From positions 1,797,501 through 1,861,500 of the forward strand of contig JAHCHX010000001.1 of the NCBI GenBank assembly GCA_026129545.1: a DNA stretch of 64,000 nucleotides, written 5' to 3'. The notes under the pieces were generated by a model. The model saw only the letters and a program-made list of their open reading frames with translations. It was not told where the DNA came from and made no database searches. Below are positions 43,865 through 50,993 of the stretch, one piece after another. Both the position numbers and the translations under genes were made by a program. Position 1 is the first letter of the stretch, and every line of letters begins with the position of its first letter. The stretch comes from Saprospiraceae bacterium (lineage in GTDB: Bacteria; Bacteroidota; Bacteroidia; Chitinophagales; Saprospiraceae).

Positions 43865-44164
43865 ATGGAAGGCTTGTTCACCATAATTTGCGAATTCAGA
43901 AGGGGCACTTATACAAAACAAATAAGGGCCAATTCCCCTGTCGAGGCTTTTCAACTTTGGGCAACCTCGTTCAAAGACGAAGGCTTTTTGCCCAAGCAAG
44001 AAATCGCTGATTTTGCAGAAGAAGTTGAAAACTCACTCAGCGAAGGCAACATCGTAGCCCTCGAATCGCTTCAAAACGTGTGGTACGAAGGCTTTTCCAT
44101 TGGCGACGATTTGCTGGAAGTTCTGATTGTCAGCACAAACGAGGCCGAGGTTTTTGTTTCATAA
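43865..44164 (+). CDS. Candidate immunity protein for the adjacent toxin tip
   Basis: 99 residues beginning MEGLFTIICEFRRGTYTKQI, then SPVEAFQLWATSFKDEGFLP, acidic overall. Small acidic proteins directly after polymorphic toxin tips are normally immunity proteins. Starts one base after the toxin frame ends and finishes 24 bases before nuoH. The specific immunity family is not recognised. Confidence 0.6.
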   Translation: MEGLFTIICEFRRGTYTKQIRANSPVEAFQLWATSFKDEGFLPKQEIADFAEEVENSLSEGNIVALESLQNVWYEGFSIGDDLLEVLIVSTNEAEVFVS

Positions 44165-44188
44165 TCTAAGAACCAGTAAACAGACAAA

Positions 44189-45223
44189 ATGATTGCTATC
44201 ATACTTTTCACCTTCGCACTTTTTCTCGAAAAAATCATTCTCATCGCCGTCCTCTTTGGCCTGACGCTGGGGGTGGCGGCCTACTCCACTTACGGCGAGC
44301 GCAAAGTCGCCGCTTTCATCCAAGACCGCCTCGGCCCGAACCGAGCGGGGCCTTGGGGCCTCTTGCAGCCGCTCGTGGACGGCGCGAAGTTTTTCACGAA
44401 AGAAGACTTCATGCCCAACGCGGCAGAAAAATGGCTCTTCATACTCGCACCGGGGGCCTTCATGTTCGTGGCGCTTATGACAAGCGCCGTCATTCCATGG
44501 GGCACCCAACTGACCCTTTTTGGCGCAGCCGTTGATTTGCAAGTGGCCGACCTCAATATCGGCATCCTCTACATCATGGGTTTTACCTCGCTGGGCGTCT
44601 ATGGTATCATGATAGGCGGATGGGCTTCGAACAACAAATTCTCGCTCTATGGTGCCATTCGCGCCTCCGCGCAGATGGTTTCTTACGAATTGGCGATGGG
44701 GCTTGCCATCATTGCCGTCGTGATGTTGACGGGTACTTTGAGCCTCCGGGAAATGGCCGCGCAACAGACAGGCTTCAACTGGAACATCTGGTACCAGCCG
44801 CTTGGGTTCTTGCTTTTTTTCGTGTGCAGCCTCGCCGAATGCAATCGTGCTCCGTTCGACATGGCCGAATGCGAGACAGAACTTGTGGGAGGGTATCACA
44901 CCGAGTACAGCTCCATGAAATTGGGCTTTTTCCTCTTTGCCGAATACATCAATATGTTCATCGCCTGCGCGGTCATCGCCACCATGTACTTTGGGGGCTA
45001 CAACTTTCCCGGCGTGGACCCCGGCTGGCTCGGCGGCTTGATGGGGCCCATCGTGATGCTTGCCAAGACCTTCTTTTTCATCTTCGTGTTCATGTGGATT
45101 CGCTGGACGATTCCGCGTTTCCGCTACGACCAGCTGATGCGCCTCGGCTGGAAATCGCTCATTCCGCTGGCGATTTTGAATATGGTGCTGACGGGTGCGG
45201 GGGTGTTGTTGTTTGGGAAATGA
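44189..45223 (+). CDS. nuoH: NADH-quinone oxidoreductase subunit H
   Basis: 344 residues, about eight membrane helices. Conserved: AYSTYGERKVAAFIQDRLGP, NRAGPWGLLQPLVDGAKFFT, LAECNRAPFDMAECETELVG, GYHTEYSSMKLGFFLFAEY and the C-terminal RWTIPRFRYDQLMRLGWKSL. It forms the quinone channel at the junction of the membrane and peripheral arms. Confidence 0.98.
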   Translation: MIAIILFTFALFLEKIILIAVLFGLTLGVAAYSTYGERKVAAFIQDRLGPNRAGPWGLLQPLVDGAKFFTKEDFMPNAAEKWLFILAPGAFMFVALMTSAVIPWGTQLTLFGAAVDLQVADLNIGILYIMGFTSLGVYGIMIGGWASNNKFSLYGAIRASAQMVSYELAMGLAIIAVVMLTGTLSLREMAAQQTGFNWNIWYQPLGFLLFFVCSLAECNRAPFDMAECETELVGGYHTEYSSMKLGFFLFAEYINMFIACAVIATMYFGGYNFPGVDPGWLGGLMGPIVMLAKTFFFIFVFMWIRWTIPRFRYDQLMRLGWKSLIPLAILNMVLTGAGVLLFGK

Positions 45224-45323
45224 TTTCGATTATTCCGATTGGTTCGATTGATTTGATTTTTGGAACAGAAGAGACGAAATTGAAGTTTTGCAATCATTGT
45301 TTCACCTTTTAAATTGAAAAGCA

Positions 45324-45521
45324 ATGAGTTCGATAACTTTCAAAATTGATGACAAGAAAAAAATGCTTTTGGAAGAAACCGCCAAAAGCCTCAATGTATC
45401 GGTGGACGAGTTGATGAACGAGGCAATTGACAAGTACATGAAGGAAAAAGAGGAGAGATTCCAAGCCGCTCGCGCTTATGTGAGAGAACGCTATCGCGAA
45501 CTTTACAAACGGCTGGCATGA
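45324..45521 (+). CDS. Ribbon-helix-helix-like antitoxin of a Doc module
   Basis: 65 residues: MSSITFKIDDKKKMLLEETA, KSLNVSVDELMNEAIDKYMK, KEEERFQAARAYVRERY (short excerpts). The pattern beta-strand, helix, helix fits a small RHH DNA-binding antitoxin; the C-terminal helix would bind the toxin. It overlaps the Doc-like gene by four bases (ATGA). Located between nuoH and nuoI. Confidence 0.8.
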   Translation: MSSITFKIDDKKKMLLEETAKSLNVSVDELMNEAIDKYMKEKEERFQAARAYVRERYRELYKRLA

Positions 45522-45918
45522 GAATCTTTTATTTGACGCGCAAAGACATTCTCCAAATCCACGAAGACGCGATTGTAGATTCGGGAGGAGGTCACGGGAT
45601 GCGAGATGAAGCAGGTATCGAATCCGCCATTGCCGCGCCGCAAGCCATGTATTTTGGGCAAGAGCAGTACCCAACAATTGCCGAAAAGGCCGCTATTTTG
45701 TGTTTTGAACCCGTGACCCAACACCCTTTCATTGACGGGAACAAAAGAGCAGGGCATGGGGAGCAATGGCGAACTTTCTGCACATGAACGGCTATATCAT
45801 TGATGCCGACGACGACGAACAAGAAGCCGTCATCCTTCAAGTCGCCTCCGGAGAAATGAACAAAGACACCTTCACCAAATGGGTGAAATCCAAAATGAAG
45901 CCCCTCGAAACTAAGTAA
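45518..45918 (+). pseudogene. Doc/Fic-family toxin with a frameshift
   Basis: The N-terminal part reads YLTRKDILQIHEDAIVDSGG, GMRDEAGIESAIAAPQAMYF and the Fic motif HPFIDGNKR. After a frameshift near 45757-45766 the rest, MANFLHMNGYIIDADDDEQE then WVKSKMKPLE, is in another frame. Intact Doc proteins phosphorylate elongation factor Tu. The Fic motif survives but the C-terminal third is out of frame, so activity is doubtful. Confidence 0.85.
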
Positions 45919-45958
45919 CCCAATTGGATTTAATCGAAAAATCGAATCATTCGACAAT

Positions 45959-46519
45959 ATGCAACCACTCACCAACCGCTCGAAAAACGTCGTCAACAAG
46001 GAAATGACCTTCTGGGAGCGCATCTACCTGCCCGCTATTTTCAAGGGCATGCGGACGACGTTGAAACACTTTTTCCGCAAAAAAAACACGGTGAACTACC
46101 CGGAGGAAAAGCGGGAGTTCGCGCCCGTGTATCGCGGCTGGCACGTCCTGAAACGCGACGAACAAGGCCGCGAAAACTGCACGGCCTGTGGCCTTTGCGC
46201 CGTCGCCTGCCCAGCGGAGGCCATCACGATGGAGGCAGCAGAGCGCGAACGGGGCGAGGAACACCTCTACCGCGAGGAGAAGTACGCCGCTGTGTACGAA
46301 ATCAATATGCTGCGCTGCATCTTCTGCGGCCTCTGCGAGGAGGCTTGCCCGAAGGAGGCGATTTTCCTGACCGACCGCCTCATCCCGGCAGACTATGTGC
46401 GGCAAAACTTCATTTTTGGAAAAGATATGCTCGTGGAGGGCGTGGAGCCTGAAAAACGGGTGGACGTGACCGTGCGGCAAAAACACCTCACTGAAAAGAA
46501 GACTGCTGTCGGCGTTTAG
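45959..46519 (+). CDS. nuoI: NADH-quinone oxidoreductase subunit I
   Basis: 186 residues with two ferredoxin cluster motifs, NCTACGLCAVACPAEAI and RCIFCGLCEEACPKEAI, plus the N-terminal IFKGMRTTLKHFFRKKNTVN and RGWHVLKRDEQGRE. It carries clusters N6a and N6b that relay electrons towards NuoB. Starts 40 bases after the Doc remnant. Confidence 0.97.
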   Translation: MQPLTNRSKNVVNKEMTFWERIYLPAIFKGMRTTLKHFFRKKNTVNYPEEKREFAPVYRGWHVLKRDEQGRENCTACGLCAVACPAEAITMEAAERERGEEHLYREEKYAAVYEINMLRCIFCGLCEEACPKEAIFLTDRLIPADYVRQNFIFGKDMLVEGVEPEKRVDVTVRQKHLTEKKTAVGV

Positions 46520-46640
46520 CGCCATTCGCCCGAGCAGGCATCTTTTAAGATGGGGCTGTTGGCAGTTTTATACTTTTGCGCCCAGTTTTTCACCCCCAAT
46601 GCGCCCAACGCGACCTCAATAACGAACGACCAACCGACAC

Positions 46641-47141
46641 ATGGCACTATACGTTTTTCTGACCCTTGCAGTCGTCTCTGTTGTATTCTCGCTGCTCATG
46701 GTGTTCACCAAGAACCCCGTTCACAGCGTCATCTACCTGATTATCACTTTCTTCTCCATAGCTGGACAATATGTGATGCTCAACGCGCAGTTCCTCGCAG
46801 TGGTACACATCATCGTGTATGCGGGTGCCATCATGGTATTGTTCCTGTTCGTGCTGATGCTGCTCAATCTCAACGCCGCCGCAGAACCCACCCAGTCGAG
46901 GCTGTGGAAATTGGGGGCCGGCATCGCCGCGGGGATGTTGTTCGTCACGTTGGTAGGCGCGTTGAAAGGCAGCATTCAGGTGGACACACCACCCGATGCC
47001 GATGGCCATGTCGGGCTGGTGGAGAATCTGGGCAAGGTGCTGTTCACCGACTTTGTGGTGCCGTTCGAGATTGCAGGGATTTTGTTTTTGGCGGCGATGG
47101 TGGGGGCGGTGCTGGTGGGGAAAAGGGATTTGAAAGTTTAA
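46641..47141 (+). CDS. nuoJ: NADH-quinone oxidoreductase subunit J
   Basis: 166 residues, five membrane helices. Typical stretches: MVFTKNPVHSVIYLIITFFS, MLNAQFLAVVHIIVYAGAIM, VLFLFVLMLLNLN and EIAGILFLAAMVGAVLVGKR. Membrane-arm subunit. The 121-base gap after nuoI contains no recognisable gene. Confidence 0.96.
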   Translation: MALYVFLTLAVVSVVFSLLMVFTKNPVHSVIYLIITFFSIAGQYVMLNAQFLAVVHIIVYAGAIMVLFLFVLMLLNLNAAAEPTQSRLWKLGAGIAAGMLFVTLVGALKGSIQVDTPPDADGHVGLVENLGKVLFTDFVVPFEIAGILFLAAMVGAVLVGKRDLKV

Positions 47142-47149
47142 ATAATTTC

Positions 47150-47230
47150 ACCGCAGAGACGCGGAGGCGCAGAGTTTTTTTGTCATCCGCCAAAGGGCGG
47201 AACTGCTCTGCGCCTCGGTGTCTCTGCGGT
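47150..47230 (+). repeat. 25-bp inverted repeat between nuoJ and nuoK
   Basis: 47150-47174 pairs with 47206-47230 with two mismatches (core GAGGCGCAGAG). The loop starts TTTTTTTGTCATCCGCC and contains its own small hairpin (CCGCC/GGCGG). Same family as the nuoD-nuoE repeat at 35220. Confidence 0.9.
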
Positions 47231-47252
47231 TATTAAAAAATAAACTGCGATT

Positions 47253-47573
47253 ATGCTCGAAACGATAAAACACGTCCCCATTGACTACTACGTCTGGCTC
47301 AGCACCGTGCTGTTCGTCATCGGCGTGTTCGGCGTGCTCGTGCGCCGCAACGCCATCGTCGTGCTCATGTGCGTCGAACTCATGCTAAACGCCGTGAACC
47401 TCATGCTCGCCGCTTTTTCCACCTACCTCAACGACGCGCAAGGGCAAATCATGGTGTTTTTCATCATGGTCGTCGCGGCGGCAGAGGCGGCGGTCGGGCT
47501 GGGCATTCTGGTGATGATTTACCGGAACACGAAAAGCACGGATGTTTCACTCCTCGACAAACTGCGAAATTAA
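47253..47573 (+). CDS. nuoK: NADH-quinone oxidoreductase subunit K
   Basis: 106 residues, three membrane helices, with RRNAIVVLMCVELMLNAVNL carrying the conserved membrane Glu, and FIMVVAAAEAAVGLGILVMI with the second Glu. Proton-pumping membrane-arm subunit. The next gene, an MNT antitoxin, starts four bases after its stop. Confidence 0.97.
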   Translation: MLETIKHVPIDYYVWLSTVLFVIGVFGVLVRRNAIVVLMCVELMLNAVNLMLAAFSTYLNDAQGQIMVFFIMVVAAAEAAVGLGILVMIYRNTKSTDVSLLDKLRN

Positions 47574-47577
47574 AATT

Positions 47578-47868
47578 ATGACAACGCGAGAACACATTTT
47601 ATCCAAACTCGCGCAAGCAAAACCTGCGCTGTCCAAGAACTATCCCATCAGTAGCATGGCGCTTTTTGGTTCCGTGAGTCGAGGGGAAGACGTGTCGGAC
47701 AGTGACGTGGATATCTTGGTGGAATTCTCTCAACCAGCCGGGACGCAGTTCATCCATTTGGCTTACGAGTTAGAGCGGATTTTGCAGAAGAAAGTGGATT
47801 TGGTATCAAAAAATGGCATCAAAGAGGCATATTTTAAAGAGATTCAGCCCGACCTGATTTATGTCTAA
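47578..47868 (+). CDS. MntA-like nucleotidyltransferase antitoxin between nuoK and nuoL
   Basis: 96 residues from the ATG at 47578. MNT core SSMALFGSVSRGEDVSDSDV then DILVEFS, followed by LAYELERILQKKVDLVSKNG. Motifs complete. It overlaps the start of the HEPN locus by eight bases. Confidence 0.92.
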   Translation: MTTREHILSKLAQAKPALSKNYPISSMALFGSVSRGEDVSDSDVDILVEFSQPAGTQFIHLAYELERILQKKVDLVSKNGIKEAYFKEIQPDLIYV

Positions 47869-48220
47869 ACGCAACGCCATTTTGCTTTTGAAAGATATTC
47901 TCGAATCAGCAAGACTTATCTAGGAATACACCGACGGCCTGAACCTCGAAGCGTTTTTTAAAGACTCAAAGACGCGGGATGCCGTGGTGCGCAATTTTGA
48001 AATCATTGGAGAAGCGGCCAATAATTTGCCAAAAGACCTCACGCGAAAACATCCTGAAATTGACTGGGCAGGCGTTGTCGGGTTTCGGAACATTCTGATT
48101 CATGATTATTTCGGCGTTGACTATGCCATGCTTTGGAATATTCTCGAAGTGTTTTTACCAGATTTGAAAATGAAAATTACACTGATTGTCCAAGTTTTGG
48201 AAAATCAGTCGAAAACATAA
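47861..48220 (+). pseudogene. HepT-like HEPN toxin with one in-frame amber codon
   Basis: 120 codons including stop, open except for TAG at codon 21 (47921-47923): LKDILESARLI*EYTDGL. The nuoD-proximal relative has QEYT at this place, so a Gln codon CAG probably became TAG. The rest is well preserved: VVRNFEIIGEAANNLP, VVGFRNILIHDYFGVDYAML (RxxxxH intact). An internal ATG could give a shortened protein. Ends three bases before nuoL. Confidence 0.9.
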
Positions 48221-48223
48221 AAG

Positions 48224-50110
48224 ATGAACCAACTCATACCACTCATCCCCTTCCTACCCTTCATCGGGTTCCTCATCAACGGCTTGTTCGGCAGCCGCCT
48301 GTCGAAAAGCGTTGTCGGCGTCATCGGCAGCGGCACTTTGCTGGCTTCGTTCCTGCTGAGCGTGATGTGTTTCAACCAAATCGCCGCTACCGGGCCAATT
48401 CATACCGTGCTGTACAACTTCTTCACGGTGGACAGCCTCGCGGTCAATTTCGGCTTCCTCGTGGACCATCTTTCCGTGTGGATGATGCTGATTGTCACGG
48501 GCATAGGTTTCCTCATTCACGTCTATAGCATCGGCTATATGCACGACGACGAGGCGTTTTGGAAGTTTTTCGCCTACCTCAACCTCTTCATTTTCGCGAT
48601 GCTGCTGCTGGTGATGGGCGACAATCTCTTGATGCTGTTTTTCGGCTGGGAAGGCGTGGGCTTGTGTTCCTACCTGCTCATCGGGTTTTGGAACAAAAAC
48701 CGCGAGTACGTCAAGGCCGCGAACAAAGCCTTCATCATGAACCGCATCGGCGACTTGGGACTGCTGCTCGGCATTTTCCTGATTTTCAGAACCTTCGGCA
48801 GCATCAATTTTTCAGAAATTTTCGCCGCATTGCCAACCGTTCGCCTCGAAGCAGGTATCGTGACGGCGATTTGCATCCTGCTTTTCATCGGCGCCATCGG
48901 CAAAAGCGCCCAAATCCCGCTCTACACCTGGCTGCCCGACGCGATGGCTGGCCCAACACCTGTCTCTGCACTCATCCACGCGGCCACGATGGTGACGGCG
49001 GGGGTGTATCTCTTGGCGCGTTGCAACCCCCTCTACTCGCTCTCGCCCGACGCGATGCAATTCGTGGCGGTTATCGGCCTCGTCACTTGTTTGTTCGCAG
49101 CGGTTATAGGCTTGCGGCAGAACGACATCAAAAAAGTGTTGGCCTACTCTACAGTGTCTCAATTGGGTTTGATGTTCGTGGCGCTCGGCATGGGCGCTTA
49201 CGCCAGCGCGATGTTTCACGTCACCACCCACGCTTTTTTCAAAGCCCTGCTCTTCCTCGCGGCGGGCAGCGTGATTCATGGCATGGGCGGCGAGCAGGAC
49301 ATCCGCAACATGGGCGGCCTGCGCAAAGCGATGCCTGTCACGTTTTGGGTGTTCCTCATCGGCACTTTTGCCATTTCGGGGTTCCCGCTCATGTCGGGCT
49401 TTTTCTCGAAAGACGAAATTTTCGCCTTCAGCTGGCAAAACGGCGGCCCACTCTGGTGGGGCCTTGCGGGATTGGGCGCGATGTTCACCGCGATTTATAT
49501 GTGCCGCTTGCTCTACGTCACCTTCTTCGGCGAGTTTCGCGGCACTTCCGAGCAAAAACACCATCTCCACGAAAGCCCCAAGGTGATGACCGTGCCGCTC
49601 ATTATTCTGGCCGTGCTCTCCGTCGTCGGCGGCTTCCTGAACACGCCGCATTTCATGCACTTGGGCAGCGAGCAATGGCTGGCGCACTGGTTTTCTTCCG
49701 TGATTCCAATGGCCGAAATGCACCTCGACCCCAGCACCGAGTGGTCGCTGATGATTTTCACGACCTCGCTCGCGGTGGCGATTATCGTCGGGTTGTATTT
49801 TGTGTATGGTAAAAAATCGAACTTGCCCGTGCCGGATGCCGAGCAACGCGGCCTCACGCGGGTGATTGCGAACAAGTTTTATGTGGATGAAATTTACGAC
49901 TTCCTGTTCGTGAAGCCCATACAGCGCCTCTCTCGTTTCTTACATCATTACGTTGATATTCAGGGAATAGACGGCCTCGTGAACGGTATCGGCGCGGGGG
50001 TGCAGCGGCTGGGCGCGGAGTTTCGGAAACTGCAAAACGGCAACATCGAATACTACCTGCTTGGCATGGTGGCAGGGGCGGTGCTGCTGTTGTTGACGTT
50101 GTTTGTGTGA
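48224..50110 (+). CDS. nuoL: NADH-quinone oxidoreductase subunit L
   Basis: 628 residues, many helices, with the antiporter-like core: SVWMMLIVTGIGFLIHVYSI, FFGWEGVGLCSYLLIGFW, NKAFIMNRIGDLGLLLGI, YTWLPDAMAGPTPVSALIHA, ATMVTAGVYLLAR and DIKKVLAYSTVSQLGLMF. The C-terminal lateral helix region is present. Proton-translocating subunit at the tip of the membrane arm. Confidence 0.98.
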   Translation: MNQLIPLIPFLPFIGFLINGLFGSRLSKSVVGVIGSGTLLASFLLSVMCFNQIAATGPIHTVLYNFFTVDSLAVNFGFLVDHLSVWMMLIVTGIGFLIHVYSIGYMHDDEAFWKFFAYLNLFIFAMLLLVMGDNLLMLFFGWEGVGLCSYLLIGFWNKNREYVKAANKAFIMNRIGDLGLLLGIFLIFRTFGSINFSEIFAALPTVRLEAGIVTAICILLFIGAIGKSAQIPLYTWLPDAMAGPTPVSALIHAATMVTAGVYLLARCNPLYSLSPDAMQFVAVIGLVTCLFAAVIGLRQNDIKKVLAYSTVSQLGLMFVALGMGAYASAMFHVTTHAFFKALLFLAAGSVIHGMGGEQDIRNMGGLRKAMPVTFWVFLIGTFAISGFPLMSGFFSKDEIFAFSWQNGGPLWWGLAGLGAMFTAIYMCRLLYVTFFGEFRGTSEQKHHLHESPKVMTVPLIILAVLSVVGGFLNTPHFMHLGSEQWLAHWFSSVIPMAEMHLDPSTEWSLMIFTTSLAVAIIVGLYFVYGKKSNLPVPDAEQRGLTRVIANKFYVDEIYDFLFVKPIQRLSRFLHHYVDIQGIDGLVNGIGAGVQRLGAEFRKLQNGNIEYYLLGMVAGAVLLLLTLFV

Positions 50111-50143
50111 GACAAAACATCTACCATGCGCATGACAAAAAAA

Positions 50144-50208
50144 CTCCGTGCCTCTGTGTTCGCACGTAAGCGTGAAGGTTTAGAACACGGAGACACAGAG
50201 GCACAGAG
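50144..50208 (+). repeat. Inverted repeat between nuoL and the next MNT gene
   Basis: CTCCGTGCCTCTGTGT (50144-50159) pairs with 50193-50208 (one mismatch), with an inner GTGTTC/GAACAC hairpin. Flanked by GACAAAAAAACTC and GATGACAAAAAATG, which are reverse-orientation relatives of the TTTTTTTGTCAT element seen at 35220 and 47150. The rest of the gap to 50353 holds no recognisable gene. Confidence 0.8.
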
Positions 50209-50353
50209 GTACCCTCAGATGACAAAAAATGAAGGCCGCTGAAGCCAAACCATGAACACCGAAAAATAAAAACCCTGCTCTTCCAATTTGCATCAATCCC
50301 AAATCAACGAAAGCAACGAATTCCAGATTTACAAAATAAAGAAAGACTGAACC

Positions 50354-50671
50354 ATGCGCCTTTCCAAGCAAAAACTCAAAGCTATTGCCGCTTACTTTCA
50401 GGACAAACCAGTCTTGAAAGCATACCTGTTCGGCTCCTACGCGAGAGGCGAAGCCAACCGGAAAAGCGACATTGATATTTTGGTGGAGTTGGACTACACG
50501 CAAAAAATCGGGCTGGCTTTTTTTGGAATGGAGGCGGAATTGGAAAAATTGCTTGGCCGAAAGGTTGATTTATTGACCTCTGAAAGCCTCTCGCCCTATG
50601 TGAAACCCTACATCGAAGCCGATAAAATTTTGATTTATGAAAGAGGCCATCGGAGACAAGGCGAGACTTAG
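50354..50671 (+). CDS. MntA-like nucleotidyltransferase antitoxin between nuoL and nuoM
   Basis: 105 residues. Core LKAYLFGSYARGEANRKSDI then DILVELD, followed by MEAELEKLLGRKVDLLTSES. Catalytic motifs complete. It overlaps the HEPN locus by 35 bases, more than the other pairs. Confidence 0.92.
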   Translation: MRLSKQKLKAIAAYFQDKPVLKAYLFGSYARGEANRKSDIDILVELDYTQKIGLAFFGMEAELEKLLGRKVDLLTSESLSPYVKPYIEADKILIYERGHRRQGET

Positions 50672-50984
50672 TCATATCCGCGACTCGGTTCGCTCGATAC
50701 TGAAATTCGTCGAGGATGCGACTTTCGAGGATTTTCGGCAAAATGCCATGATGTTCTCGGCCTGCGTCAGACATTTTGGAATTATCGGCGAAGCCGCGTC
50801 CAGAGTGACGGAAGAATTGAGAGCCAAATACCCGGAAGTTGCTTGGAGTATGATGACCGGAATGCGCAACATCGTGATTCATAGATATTTCGGAATAGAT
50901 GAGATTGTCCTTTAGCAGACGATTGAACAAGACTTGCCTGTCCTCGAAAAACAAATGGAAGCCATTTTGCAAGAACTGACTTAA
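50637..50984 (+). pseudogene. HepT-like HEPN toxin with one in-frame amber codon
   Basis: 116 codons including stop. TAG at codon 93 (50913-50915) interrupts FGIDEIVL*QTIEQDLPVL; relatives in this window have Trp here (VWNV, LWNI), so TGG to TAG is likely. The truncated product still contains SHIRDSVRSILKFVED, GIIGEAASRVTEEL and RNIVIH (RxxxxH). Residual activity of the shortened form is conceivable. Ends nine bases before nuoM. Confidence 0.9.
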
Positions 50985-50993
50985 CGAAAAATC

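Noticed and set aside
42167..50984. Amber (TAG) recoding as an amino acid in HEPN and toxin-tip genes
   Set aside because: TAG ends ordinary genes here (nuoG, the NYN gene, the thioesterase), and the interrupted genes are all toxins that also suffer frameshifts and deletions elsewhere in the operon. Nonsense decay is simpler.
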